A stretch of DNA of 64,000 nt from Datisca glomerata (GCA_003255025.1 QANY01009091.1:886049-950048), one strand, 5' to 3'. Counted from the first letter of the stretch, positions 1-12,720 are shown. A program made the numbers and translations. The notes: a model not told the origin generated them from the letters alone.

Positions 1-944
1 TCTAGTAATGTATTAATTTTGAATATTTAAATAGATACGTAAATAAGTTCATATAAATTGATTGTAAAAAAATAGCATTTATAAAATGTCAAGAAAATCT
101 CTTTATAAGAGGCATAATTTATAACAAAAAACTATATCAATGAGATTCAAAAAACCTTATGGTATGTGATTTAATAGGATATAAATATGCCTGTGAATAT
201 TAATTCACGAGAATTAAAAACACCTATTGAATAAAAGTAACATGAGTTATAAAATCTCATTAAAAAATGTTCTACATGAGGTAAAAAAATCTTGTAAAAA
301 GTGAGATATCACAGGGGTCTTCACATAAGGCGTTGCGCCTCGTGAAAAACACAGACTTTTAATATGATGGTCTATCACAGACGCCACATGATCCTTATGG
401 ATTGTTTTTCACAGGGATATTCGCCTCCTGTAGAATGTCATATTTATTGTAGTGTTAAGTTTGTCACTCTTGATCAAATCTCATGATTTAGGCACGTAAG
501 ATCATTTTTGACAATTTACCACAAATTATAATCAAGAGATTGAATGAAAATTCTCATTCTAATTTTCTAAAAGTTGTAATCTATTCATTAAAAAATGGAG
601 GTTTTAAAATTGATTGTCATTGTTAAAAATTAAAAGATAATGTCATAGCTCAAGACAATTAAGTCTTACGTATTTAAGTACCAAGCTAGATCAATATGAC
701 ATCCCTTTATTAAAGGAAATAGTTGAAAAGAAATATTTTGATATATAATAAAAATAAAATTGCTTGAAATATAAATGAATAACAGATTAAATTAATCAAG
801 TAATATTTAATAAATGAGTAATTAAATAAATAAAATTATGATGATGCAGATATTAAATTACAGAAATTAAACTTGCAATAAATTAAGTACGGAAAGTAAA
901 TATCACGTAAATAAAAGAGTAAGGAAGAGAGATTTAACACACAA
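1..944. other. AT-rich intergenic DNA, no gene seen
   Basis: Every frame is broken at short intervals and I recognise no protein, RNA gene or terminal repeat. Part of it may be the distal end of the LTR-like block that follows, whose far boundary I could not place. Confidence 0.5.
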
Positions 945-1895
945 TATTTTTACATGGTTCGAAGAAACCTATCTCGACGTCCACGCTCCAAAGATCCCCC
1001 TTAAAATTTTTCCCTAACGATCTTAACGGTGAAGACCAAACTTTTGCAAATCCTATTGGCTTATAGTGCCAATAAGATCTTGACAATGCAGCTCGGTCGA
1101 AATCTCTGATTCTCTTGCAAAATTTTGCTTATAATATATACTAGCTTCTCTCCAAAAAAAATATCTCAAATATTGGCTCAAATTATATACAAGCCTCTCA
1201 ATGAATAAAACACTACGAAACTTTGTTGGAGAGGATACGAGAGGTGTGTTGGAATGAAAATGGCGTGGGGTATTTATAGTGTTGAAAAACATTGTTGAAG
1301 CTGGTCAGACCGGTTGGAGAATCGGTTGGATCAGTTGTCATTAAGGAAGATTCCTTCTTGATAAATATGTCACACCAGTTTCTCCACCGTCTGATTGATT
1401 TGAGCAATTAGGCAAGTAATTAACATAATTGCCAATCTGGTCACACCGGTCAAGAAACAGGTCAGACGAGTCCTAAATTGGCGCACCAATTTTTCATCAG
1501 TTTACTAGATTACTCCAAAATTGAGCTGGTTTGGACGTCAGATTAAGGGTGAACCGGTCCTTGAAATTTGTACACTTTTTTGTCTGGTTCAGTCTTTTAT
1601 GATCTGGTTCACGAGAAGTTTAATCGGGTTCATAATTTCTTGAATCATTATAAATTCAAAAAACTTTGATTTAAGTCATTTGGAATTCTTTTATTATGTT
1701 TCATGCCTTCATAATATGTTGCGCGCATCTCGCTATGTACGTTTTGTTTTTTTTAATTGTGTTTGCATAAACACTTAAGATTACGTGTTTTCAACATGAT
1801 TTTTATTTTATTTTGGACCTATTCATTTAATTTAGTCCACATCTTATTTATCATCATCAAAATTATCACATTGACTAAGATCAACACCTACAACA
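945..1895 (-). mobile_element. Probable LTR fragment or solo LTR (minus strand)
   Basis: Read on the minus strand the block starts TGTTGTAGGTG at 1895, runs through a stretch reading TTTTGATGATGATAA that resembles the start of many plant copia LTRs, has a TATA box (1280 to 1271) followed by pyrimidine-rich sequence, and ends near a GGTTCGAAGAAACC stretch like those in plant LTR U5 regions. No primer-binding site, polypurine tract or element protein lies next to it, so it is a solo or truncated LTR. The 1895 end is supported by the TG terminus; the other end is uncertain and no target duplication was found. The short open frames inside have no recognisable homology. Confidence 0.42.
1271..1280 (-). 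promoter_or_regulatory. TATA box of the LTR-like block
   Basis: The minus strand reads ACTATAAATA in an otherwise mixed-composition stretch, with pyrimidine-rich sequence about 30 bases downstream. This fits an LTR U3/R promoter. It is inferred from sequence only. Confidence 0.4.
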
Positions 1896-3109
1896 CAAAT
1901 TGATAAAATGTTGTAACATTAATGTTGTTACTTGTTATTTGCATACAATATTTTAATATTTGACTTGTTGACATGGAGGAGCGGGATATGGAAGGAGGGG
2001 AAAGAGCTTGACAAATCAATATATAACAACGTTTTGAGAAATGAGAGATATACAAAGAAGTGAAAATTTAGCAAATCAAGCAAAGACAATATGCAGATAA
2101 ATTTATGTAGAATTATCCTGTTATATTTTATTGAAGCATATCAATTTAAATGTCTATAAATAACGAATCATGTGAGATTCTATTAATGGAGATTAGGATG
2201 AAGACAAAACGAACAATCAATAGAATATTAGTAGCATATTTGTCATAAAAATTGCTATTAAATATATTTAGATTTCAAAATTTAAATAAGGAAAAGATTA
2301 TAAGTTAAAAAATTAATAACTACTCACTATTTCTGAAAACTACCGCTCAAAATCATAACCGCCTATAAATAAAATAGGGAATCTCGATTTTATATTCTAA
2401 TTACAGTTGTCCAATAAAGTAAGTTCTTTAGATTCAAAATTGTGATTTTTTAAAAAAGAAAAATAAAATCTATACAAATTATAATCAAAATGAACGATAC
2501 CAAAAAGCACAATTTTCCAAAAAGAAACCAAATTTCATAAAGTATCAAATTCCCTAAAATAATCTAAAATTCTATAAAGGGTTGTTTATAAAAGGAAAAA
2601 ACCTATTACAAAAAATTAAAAGGAAAAAAGGAAAATATTATCCGTTAATAATACATTTAAAATTAAATTAAAATATAAAAATAAAATATCACTTTCAGTT
2701 TTTTTCCTTACGGTAAGGGATATATAATCGTCTTACATTTATCCATAAATCTAAAATAAAAAAAATCATACAATCAATTTTAAACCAGGGGTAAATAAGT
2801 CTGATGAAAAATCATTTAAATAAAAAAATGTAAGATTGGCATATATCTAAATAATTAGAAAGCTTTGACAAAATTCTAATTCGAGTTGTAGAAATTGCTA
2901 TTTGCTGTAACTTCTGTTTTTTTATGAATTTTTAATCTAACTAAAAATGAGAGTTTACAAAACTTAATCTAAATATTTGTTGGTATTTAATGTTAAAAGT
3001 AAAAAACACCCCTTTTAAAGTTACCAAATTATAGTAAACTTATCTAATCTATCATAACCTAAATTATCGAATCCAACATATTCAAATTCATAGTACACAT
3101 AATGTTACA
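1896..3109. other. AT-rich intergenic DNA, nothing recognised
   Basis: No coding frame, RNA gene or element terminus is recognisable here. The sequence is strongly A+T rich with frequent homopolymer runs. Confidence 0.5.
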
Positions 3110-3317
3110 AATCCTAAATCAAAATCCTTAATCCAAATTCTAAATTCAAATCCTTAATCCAAATCCTAAATCGAAATCCTTAATCTAAATCCTCAATCAA
3201 AATCCTTTTTCCAAATCCTCAATCCAAATTCTTAATCTAAATCCTTATTCCAAATCCTCAATCCAAATTCTCAATCTAAATCCTTAATACAAATCTTCAA
3301 TCCAAAACCTTAATTCA
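3110..3317. repeat. Degenerate ~12 bp tandem array (AAATCCTTAATC-like)
   Basis: About seventeen imperfect copies of a 12-base unit related to AAATCCTTAATC follow one another, differing at a few positions (CTTAATC, CTAAATC, CTCAATC). The complement resembles GGATTTAGGATT but lacks the TTTAGGG telomere heptamer. It behaves as a decayed minisatellite. Confidence 0.8.
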
Positions 3318-3869
3318 AAATTTAATAAACATGCCATTAGTCTTTTTTCTATTTATACATACATAGAGATCACATCCGCAAAATATTTTGGCTAGAACAC
3401 GGTCTAGCAGTCATCAAGTTTAATAAAAAAATTCTAAATCAAATGGGTAACTTAGTCTTTTCTCTCATAAACAAATAATTTCATTTTAAAATACCCCGGA
3501 TCCTAATTTCATTTTTTCCTTTTTTAAGGGTCTCTTCTTAAATTTTTCTTATTGTTTTTTAACAAATAGAAATGTTTGTTAGCTAGGAAAATTTCAAAAA
3601 AATATTTTGGAAGATCCTCAAAATTTGTAACATATGGTTTTCATACTCGAAGTTAATAGTATTCCATGCTTGGAGGCTAAGAATACAATAAGAAAGTGCT
3701 GGGAAATGCAGGAATTAAAGAAAACCAATGGAGAAATGTTATGGGAAAGTTTGCAGAATAGACAAGTTTTAGGAGGTTGTTTTAAGAAATAACAGTTTTT
3801 CAATAGTTTTAGCTAAATAGCAAGTTTCTTAATGTGTCAATAATTTTTTATTAAAATGAGCCCAATCCA
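3318..3869. other. AT-rich intergenic DNA, nothing recognised
   Basis: There is one short open frame on the minus strand (3618-3803) without recognisable homology or typical plant codon use. I do not regard it as a gene. Confidence 0.45.
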
Positions 3870-4440
3870 TATATGGTTTGTTTTACGATTTTTCGGGTAT
3901 ATCATAGGTATATAAAGAATATACCGATTTAAAATATACTAAAATTAAGGATGTAATTAATGCTTAAAATATAAAATACATAATATATATATAGTGCTTG
4001 ACAATTTTTCTGGTATATTTGAGGTATGTAAATGATATACCGATTTGAAAATTACTAGAATTAAGAATATAATTATTGCTCAAAATTTAAAATTTGAAAT
4101 ATCTAATTTATATATGGTGTGTTTGATGATTTTTTGAGTATACCAGAACTATATAGATTATATACCGATTCGAAGGATGCTAGAATTAAGAATGCAACTA
4201 ATGCTCAAAATTTAAAATTTGAAATACCTATCCTAAATATTATGTGTTTGATGATTTTTCGGATATATCAGAGGTATATAAATGATATACCGATTAGAAA
4301 TTTGATTTACCATAACGTTCAACAAGAAACATATTGATCTACCATAACGTTCAACAAGAAACATATTGATCTACCATAACCGTCCAAATTTGAAATTATA
4401 TATACTGATGATTTTTCGGGTATATTAGAGATATTAAATA
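3870..4440. repeat. Tandem array of ~116-125 bp units
   Basis: Four to five diverged copies of a unit containing GATTTTTCGGGTATAT, then GGTATATAAATGATATACCGA, then CTAGAATTAAGAAT, then GCTCAAAATTTAAAATTTGA. The GATTTTT landmark recurs at about 3887, 4003, 4128, 4253 and 4410, giving spacings of 116, 125, 125 and 157 (the last widened by a nested 32 bp repeat). Each unit carries a small palindrome around GGTATATNNNNNATATACC. A 72-codon open frame over the array is a by-product of the repeat. Confidence 0.8.
4308..4380. repeat. 32 bp tandem repeat nested in the larger array
   Basis: Two full near-identical copies plus a partial third of a unit starting TACCATAACGTTCAACAAGA, with starts at 4308, 4340 and 4372. 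The high identity suggests a recent slippage or unequal-exchange event inside the older array. Confidence 0.85.
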
Positions 4441-7400
4441 GTATCATTAATTTGAAAGAAGATATTCTTAGCAAAGTTTAGTTGATATTTAGAAAAATAT
4501 AATCAGTCATTAATTATCCTCTAATTTAATTTTAAAAAAATCAATGAAATAACATTTGAATTATAAATCATTAATTATCAGATTTTTAATTAATTAAAAG
4601 GACTCACCAAATCCTACTACGAAATTTGTATAATTAATGTTAAAATCGTCAAACTATAATCTAGTCAACAGATGATTGATGATGACAAGAAAAATTATCT
4701 TTTTACTTTAAGTTTGAAAAAGAAACTGTTAATTCTTAAATTAGCTTTTAAAATTTTTATATTTGATATAATTACTTAATATTATTCAGGCAGTTGATTT
4801 AGTTGGATATCATGCAGATAACTTCTGGAATTTGGGCTTTGTCTTAGATATGTAACTCTGTTGTCTTGGACTTCTAGCTCTTGGTTGCTCTCTCTTTCTC
4901 AATGCATATTATTTGACAACAGAAAAGAAAACACCCCAGAGAGAACAGTAAAAATAATTCAACTTCAACTGCTGAGTAATTGAAAACAACATATAAAATA
5001 GAAGTAATATATAGACAACAAGAGACTTCTCGTAAACATAAAATTATGGAGGTGCGACTCATAAAACTAATCGAACATTCTGCTCTCCCAAAATTCTAAA
5101 CAAAACTGAGTCGATACATATTAGAGGACCAACTTCGATTCAATTCTTCGTGGTTTTAACACCTTAGAAGTACCTTATCAATATCAGGAATTATCTACAC
5201 GATGTGAAACTATGCATTGAACTATAATGTTTATGTGGTTGTACTCTCTTTTCTTTTTAAGTCCGAGACTCTTGGATTCGTATCTCCTCATGTTCATAGA
5301 ACAGGGGGATATTATGTTAGATGTAAGTCATTCATTCTGAAAAGCAATGTCCCATATCGGCTGTACAGGATCACCTCTTCTTCTAAACGAACAAGAGGTG
5401 ATCAATTTCTAATATTCTTTAAAGCTTAAGATTGGAGAAATCTAGCACAGTAACCGACAAAGATAATCTTTTATGACCTAAAATGGGCTACCTGTGACCC
5501 GTGCGTTTACCACAGTTACAAGCTCGTCCTTACCATTAGTCTACCTAAGATGGGTTGTTGATGTACTATTGTTACACTGCTTTTGTCTGCATGGTTACAT
5601 CAAGCATTGATCACATTGATTCGTTTAAATCTTCTGTTAATATGATACTTTTCCACACCCTTAATGATGTTGTTATCTGTCAAATGTCAATTACCATTTT
5701 AGGATCTTGATAAGCTTCTTTCATTTCAGAAGATAACCATAAGCAGGGGACCTGTGAGAGCATATTAATCAATTAATTGAACATTAGAAGGAAATATTAG
5801 TTATACCTAACTTTGTTAAACTAAATAATGAACTTGAAATGTTGCAAAGCATTTTATAACTTTATCTCAATGCAATTTACGTTATCATTAAACACGTAAT
5901 TAAGATTTGCGCGACCAAATAGCGCAATCGATCACGAGTTGAAGAAACATTTACTTTCCTGATTAGTCAAATTGCTTGGCATGGTTTGTCTTTGATCAGA
6001 AGCTATAATATAGCTTTGAAATGAAGAAAGCACTTTGTCTCCTTTAAGAACTTTTTAAGAGTTTTCTTTGCCTCGTTCATTCTTATGATCATTGGTTTCT
6101 GTTAAGCTATAAGCTGTGAATTTGGTAGAGACTGAGTCATTACCATATTTAATTTATCAAATGTGTTAAAGCTAATTTCATGATTGATTATGATTTCTTT
6201 CTAAACAAGTTGTAATTTTTTCCATTGAATATTTAAATAAAGCAATTTTTTGTGAAAGATATTGTGGAAGTATTTTTTTTCAACAAATGAAGGGTAAACA
6301 CGAAGGACAAAGTCATGATTTTAGGCACTTTCACATTTTGAAACATCTTTTTGTAAGAGAGAATCGGGAGGACCACCTTGGATTTTCTCACAAAAAATTA
6401 GTACTGATCTTAGGCACTATCACAATTGGTGAAGTTTAACTAGACGCTATCTCAGACAACAGTTTACAACATCTTTAGATATGTACATGGTCTTTCAAAC
6501 ATATTGTGCGTTTGAGAGAGTTATATAATTGTAAAAACAAAAGTCTTACAAATTATCAGTAATGTTTATTAGAATTGCAGATAAGCTCTTCCAAGTACTA
6601 CATCAATCATTTGATAAGATTATTGAAAAAAAAACCTTTTAATTAAGCGCACAAAAAATGTTTCAAGAAAAAATTCACTAGTGATGTAGGGTATGGGTAT
6701 GTGGCCTAGGAAAATTTGCCTTTTTCCCGGTTTATCAGAACCCTTTTTTTAGATTTATAACATAAGTAGTGAACAAAGAAAAAATAGAGGGAAATAAATT
6801 TAACAAATAGAACTTTTTCAATAAACTTATAAAAAATGGTAACTTTTATTCTATATTAAAATCAATAGAGTAAAGAAAGTTCTATTAGTATGGAAACGAT
6901 TTGTATGATATCTGATTGATATAACTATATTCTTGTTTTATTGTGATTGTTTGATCAGAAGTAGGAACATATTTTATTCATATTTCAAAATTTGAAAATG
7001 TTGCACAAGTATAACATTTTAACATCAAATAATACTGAATTTTAATATTCTATGAGTATTAGGTGTCTTCTAGTGATCTAGTATTAAATAATGTGATTCA
7101 TCGTCCAATCTTAAATGATGTGACGTTGTTCACATATTTATAAGATTACGTGAGTGATCTCTCAAAGTCGTTCGTAATCAAGTAGAATTTGATTAATTAA
7201 ATTCCAAAGTATATTTTAATAAGATTATTGATTTTATATCTTTGGTATATATAAAAACTGATATTCTTTGTCGGTGCATGCAACTTGTTTGTTAGTATCA
7301 TATCATGTCTTATATGAGCTATCCTTGGCTTAAAGCAATGCATGCCAATATATATTTCTTAAAAGACAGACCAAAATCAATAAAATAGTATTTAATTCTT

Positions 7401-9128
7401 GCTACTTGATACTTCTTTATCTCAAACTTACCTTCAAAAAAAGGAAAAATATGGGAGAAATCATATATGATAGCATCTCATTATTGTGATTTGGCCTACT
7501 TAATTAAGCTCTGAATTTTGCATGTGGATAATAGAAAAAAGGGAATTCAAATTATATTTATAATTTTTTTCTCCTTTATTTTTAGTTATATTGGAGTTGA
7601 CCCTGAGAAAACATCAATAATATAGAGATGACATAAAGCTTGCTTAATTTTGTGAGGAGGTTTTGATTGGTTCTATTTTGACTATAATTATAATGGTTGG
7701 TTTATCATGTTGGACTTGATTTGATCATAAAATTCCACTTTTGAGCTGGACACAATATCAACACTTAATTTGTTTTTTTTTTTTACATTTTTAATGTAAA
7801 AAACATAACAAATGGTTTTCTTAAACAAATTAATAAACTCCCTTTAATCATCTTTAAAGTCATTTTAATTACTAGGTAATTTTCAAGACTTTTGGAGTAA
7901 CTAACTAATTCTTTTATCATTTCGAACTTAGTTACACAGTACTTGTCCATGTCTTTGTCGCAATCCTATCTGAATTTATAACCATTTTTCCTATGAGCAT
8001 GGACAAGATAAGAGTCGAAGTTTTCGAAACTAATATAATAAATAAAAAATTTGGTCATGAAAATATATATTTTTACGATATTAATATTTTTTTGCATAGA
8101 TCGAAATCGTTATATAAACTTTCAGTAATCTCTAATACTAAGGTGCACTTTTGTCAAGTACAAACTTACACTCTCTTAAAATAATAATTTGTCAAAGATT
8201 TAGAAGCAAAGAGGATAAAGTTTGAGAATTCAACAAAGTATGTTCTATGATGTCTATGAATTTGTGTTTTGAAAACATTATAAATGACAAGAAAGTATAT
8301 TCAGTGTTATGTCGATTATCGCCAATATTTGCACGTGAAACGTATCATATAAACACGACCTAAGCATAGAGACACACATCACGTATTTTTGGAAGACTAT
8401 ATTTATCGAACAGGATAGTTAATTATCAGGGTTCAACAATGGTCCTATATAGAGGCAGGACCAATATGAATTGTAGGCGTGAGGGGAGAGTGGGAGAGTA
8501 GAACCAAATTACATCAAACAACAAAACAGGACTTGTCTAGAGTATTTCAAGCTCTTCAATCCATATATGTGCTAGTCAATCAAATTAGCGCAAAGGTGGT
8601 GGAGCATTTGTTTAAACAAGCCCATGAATTGTCCCTCATATAGAACTCTATTTTCCCATAATGTTTATTAGTGATTATCGTTGGTTCTGTTGGTTTATTG
8701 TTCTGCATAATACTTTTACTAATATGGTAGTCGATTTCTAGTTGAGTGAAATTTAATTTTCTAAAATAAATTTACTTCAAAAAATAACACCCTAGTCACA
8801 TCATCAGATCTTGGAGAGAGGTGGATACATCTCCGTCTCATCGTCTATCACTTAATTGTCCTTGAAATTTGGCCCCGACACAGGTGCGTAATGAGGGTCA
8901 TCAGTGCATTAGAGAGTGCACAATGTTTCTTGTGGAGTAGTTAAGTAAAACCTTCCTCTACCCATTTTGCACTTAATAATGGGAACAATGCGAAGAATTC
9001 TATTTCCATTTGCTTCAGTCTTTGGAATATGTAGAAGAAAACTATTAATACGAATGAACTTAAAATAATTGTTCTCCATTTTCTTCTAAATTTATTTCAT
9101 TTTCCTTCATATTTTCTTAGATCGATAG
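4441..9128. other. Long intergenic stretch, no gene recognised
   Basis: Nearly 4.7 kb in which I cannot support any gene. Open frames are short (up to 70 codons, for example 5217-5429 and 7993-8184), show no family resemblance and have no consistent codon bias. The stretch at 5.4-6.2 kb is less AT-rich and could be old exon or UTR material, but I cannot identify it. A small perfect hairpin is listed separately. Confidence 0.5.
5369..5403. repeat. Perfect 11 bp inverted repeat (hairpin)
   Basis: GATCACCTCTT at 5369-5379 is matched by AAGAGGTGATC at 5393-5403 with a 13-base loop; pairing can extend a few bases inward with one mismatch. It is too short for a plant microRNA precursor and is not followed by a T-run. 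It may be the end of a decayed small transposon or chance. Confidence 0.6.
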
Positions 9129-9220
9129 CACACATAAATAAAAACACACAGACACGTACACACATACATAAACACACACACATGCATGCACACACACTCA
9201 CGAGCGCACACAACACACAT
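9129..9220. repeat. CA-rich microsatellite
   Basis: About 90 bases of interrupted (CA)n with ATGCATGCA, ACGT and GAGCGC interruptions. This is a simple-sequence repeat with no gene nearby. Confidence 0.85.
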
Positions 9221-10815
9221 TTGGTATTGAAGGATGTTTAGCAAGATGTCCGAAAAATGGAAAACCACTGTTCTGTTGAAAAAAATGAAGAGTATTTAAT
9301 TTCGCGCATCATAACCCTCTGTACTTTGGAGGGTATTTGAGACCCCCTCCCTCCCATTTTGGGGAGTCCTATTTTTTGAGGTCTTATCCACTATTGATTC
9401 TTAGAATGTCTAGCTTTCTCTCTTTTTTTTTTCTAAAATAATATAGTAAGGGTATATTTAAAAGTAGTAGGAAAATATTCAACCTCTTATTTAACACTTA
9501 ACTACATGATGATGTAGTGGTATCATGCAAATATTGTACCAATGTATCTTATATATATGTGAGTGTATTTAAAATATGTTGAACAGTGAGTTACTTATAA
9601 TACATATGAGAAAAATACTCTACTATATAACGTACATTTTAGGTATCTCAATACATTTATATGTACCTCACACACATTTGAGGTATCATGGCATTGCACC
9701 CATCCTCACAAACAATGAGTTAACAAATAAAAACATAAAAAGTCAGTAAAATCTCAAATAAGACATGTTACAAATATTATCAAAAATAAAATAAGTATAA
9801 ATTCTTTGTATTTGTTTCAAACTCAATAATTTAAACTTTCTCAATATCTTACTTTTTTATAATCATATTTTAACAAATCTTTTTAAAAAATCATTTACTC
9901 TCCAACTTATTACAACTTTCTCTTGGGTCATCTTAGTTTCTCTAGTATGACACCTACACTCTATGCATTTTCAAATTACCGACCACTCACCAACGGCCAA
10001 AAGTGTTCCAACAACTTTCTGATGGTACTCCTAATTTTGTCGAGTTTTACTGCTTTGAGGGAAGGGTCTATAGCCCTGTCCCAATTCCCAAACGATCCTC
10101 TCTCTCTCGCCCAAACTGGGTTGGATAATGAGTAGCATGCAACCTAAACCTATAGATTATTCAAGTAGCTGTGGCTTGAATTCAACCAAGTAGAGTTCTA
10201 CATGCATTGGGAATGAGAACCGAAACTATATATATAAAAACACAAATAATTCTCTGAATTTGTAATTCTAACTATAGGACATCCATGCCAGAGCTCTCTC
10301 TCTCTCTCTAACCGGCTTCAATAATTGAATTGAAGAGGGAGAAGGAGGAGCCAATATAAGGCTTTTGGAAGGATTGAGGCAAGGAGGGGCCTGGGGATTT
10401 AGAGGCAGGATCATCATATGCCACAAAATCAGCATCCTGATTTATAATACTCAAATCTTCCTATTAAAACTCTGCCACCGCTTCCAACGGCCCTACCCCA
10501 CCATTCTTTATTTTATTTGTTCATCATCTCATCCATTGTATTATATCTTCGTACGGCATAATAATTGATCAAAGGATAACCCAAATTAATTAAAAAAAAA
10601 CTCAATGACATAGTCTTCTCCCTCTAAAAGCACTCAGAGCATATATGTTTGTTGTTCACATTTTACTGACCTGTTCAAAATATATATTGGACATTCAGAT
10701 AGTCGAGATTTACATAAAATTTAATGATAACTAAACAATATTTTAGCCTGAAAAAATGTAGTTTCAATCATAATATTATTTCAAATTTTCTGAAAAACAA
10801 TTACATAAAGGAAAT
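9221..10815. other. Intergenic DNA downstream of the MYB gene
   Basis: No gene is recognisable. A (CT)n run at about 10294-10309 and a purine-rich stretch near 10333-10400 are the only compositional landmarks. Open frames at 9923-10135 and 10365-10568 lack homology. Confidence 0.45.
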
Positions 10816-11041
10816 TTAAAAAAAAATTACACAGACTGGAACACAAGTAAAGGAAAAAAAGAAAAGAAAAAAGAACAGTAGTAGTGTGTTCAACTCAATT
10901 TTTTCAAACCTTAAATTCAATAATAATAATTTCCTGTAACTATCAATATCTCTATGAGTATTTCCTTTATCGAGACAAGAATAAAAGAAAATCAAATCAA
11001 ATAAAAAGAGAGATGAAAAAAAATGAATATACAGCACAGTT

Positions 11042-12431
11042 TCATATCTGATGGAAGACGTCAAAATTCGCTGCTGTTAAATCTTTTGACAGCGACGTTA
11101 AAGAAGGGTAATAGCTACTGAAATCCATGTAGTTGTGAGTCGTCGTCGTCGTCGTCTGAAGCTCCCCTGAATCTGATAATTGCCATGAACTCTGATTAAA
11201 TTCCTCTGTTTTTATTCCATTTCCATTATTTATCTGAAACTGAAAAAACCCCTCCATTTTATTATTCTCTTCTTCCCAAGAACAAAACCCCACATTTTCA
11301 ACCACACTGTTCAAATGAAAACCACCATAATTGCTCACAGTTGAGCTGTTGCTTGAGCTTCCATGGTCCGAACTCGTTAGACTCGGTACTGAACTCAGCC
11401 CAAACCCAGCGTTTGACTCATAGAGGCTGGACTGATTTTGGTATGGTACGGAATTATATACAGATGGATCAATACCCACTTGTAAATCAAAGTAAGAGAG
11501 ATAATCAAATCCCTGCTTGCTCATAAGTTGTCCTCTTGAAGCTTCGTTGAGACTTACTGATCCACCATTATCATAGTTCTGTGAATCACTGACCAGAAAT
11601 GATGGCTCGCCGGGAGGAGCTTGATCGGATTGTTTTTCTCTTGAAACTTTAAACTCTTTCATATCCATCTCGCTTAATGGCTTGTGGGTTGTGGGGTCAA
11701 TTCCTTGCTTCATCAGCTTCTTCTTCAAACACGAATTCCAAAAATTCTTTATCTCATTATCTGTTCTTCCCGGTAATTGGGCTGCAATTTGTGCCCACCT
11801 GTAAAATTCACCCCTCTAACACTTAAATATCACAAAATTCTCAATTACCCATTCCGTGTTTTCTATATTCTCAATTCTCAATTAGTTCATTACTCATTTT
11901 GGTTTTTCTATAAAAAAGTTAATTACCCATTTCAAGAATTCAGTGAAAAATCCCATTAAAGTAGTTAATTACCAATTTTGATTTTCTATAAAATTAGTTA
12001 TCAGTTAATTACCCATTTCAAGTTCACTATAAAAAAATCCAAATTGGTTAATTACCCAATTAGAATTTTCTGCAAAATATTGTAAAATTACCTGTTGCCA
12101 AGCACTTGATGAAGACTAACAATGAGATCCTCTTCTTGTTGAGAGAACATTCCTCTCTTCAAATCAGGTCTCAAGTAGTTAATCCACCTTAATCTGCAAC
12201 TTTTGCCACACCTCTGCAATCCTGGAATTTCATCCAACACTTACATGTGACAACTAAATCACCACAAAACTGAGGCAAAATCATTCAGTTGTACGTACCA
12301 GCTAATTTTGGAACAGAGCTCCAGCAGCCAACCCCAAATCGAGTTATGTAATTGAAAAGCTTCTCATCTTCTTCAGGGGACCAAAGCCCTTTCCTTAATT
12401 TTTGCTTCAAGCAGCAGGAATGGCGTCCCAT
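11042..12431 (-). CDS. R2R3-MYB transcription factor (MYB61/86/55-like), three exons
   Basis: Nuclear DNA-binding regulator. The coding sequence joins complement(12299-12431), (12092-12221) and (11042-11798): 339 codons plus TGA. All junctions are GT-AG; introns of 77 and 293 bases interrupt codons 45 (phase 1) and 88 (phase 2), the usual positions in plant R2R3-MYB genes. The protein starts [18 protein letters not shown]2 has W17, W37 and W57; R3 has F70, W89 and W108, and [20 protein letters not shown] links helices as in the family. After R3 comes [12 protein letters not shown] then [10 protein letters not shown], typical of the MYB61/MYB86/MYB55 group (subgroup 13). Position 80 is Ser where the bHLH-binding signature needs Lys/Arg, so no bHLH partner is expected. 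The Ser/Asn-rich C-terminal region is divergent and probably carries activation function. Family members control stomatal aperture, mucilage, lignin or secondary-wall carbon allocation; which role applies here is not shown. The start is fixed by the conserved N-terminus. Confidence 0.93.
11799..12091 (-). other. MYB intron 2 with internal degenerate repeats
   Basis: The 293-base intron contains at least five copies of a motif close to GTTAATTACCCATTTCAAG, spaced irregularly and alternating with TTCTATAAAA-like stretches. Donor and acceptor dinucleotides are canonical. The repeats are seen directly; no function is implied. Confidence 0.7.
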
Positions 12432-12720
12432 TCTGTGAAAAGCAGCTGAGTCGTTCAATCCAAATTGTTCAGACTCTGTTTGGGTTTGATGGGAATGAAA
12501 TTTATTTGCATGTTAAGAGAGTGGAAGTATCAAGAATAACCCTGATTATTTAAAGAAAACATTCATAAATCATACTTAGGATTCAAGTTAGAGAGAGAGA
12601 GAGAGAGTCAAGTGGTTTTTACGCAAATCGGATGCTGCTTTCGTATACAGAGTGGATTAGTTTTCAAGTTATCTGAATCTCTAGAGAATGTATAGATGTG
12701 GAGAAATAAACGTGTACTGA
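12432..12720 (-). promoter_or_regulatory. Probable 5' UTR and proximal promoter of the MYB gene
   Basis: The ~290 bases upstream of the MYB start contain a perfect (GA)n/(CT)n run at about 12592-12608, a common feature of plant 5' leaders and core promoters. No clear TATA box can be assigned; an AT-rich stretch near 12543-12553 (TTTAAATAAT on the minus strand) is a weak candidate. Confidence 0.4.

Noticed and set aside
45..440. Possible gene relic around GGCGTTGCGCCTCG at 330-345
   Set aside because: The short GC-richer patch has no sustained open frame or recognisable peptide.
3110..3317. Interstitial telomere repeat
   Set aside because: The complement contains GGATTTAGGATT-like units but not the TTTAGGG heptamer, and the period is 12.
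10250..10530. Possible microRNA precursor in a purine-rich stretch followed by a pyrimidine-rich stretch
   Set aside because: I could not build a convincing continuous foldback, and no known plant microRNA sequence matched from memory.
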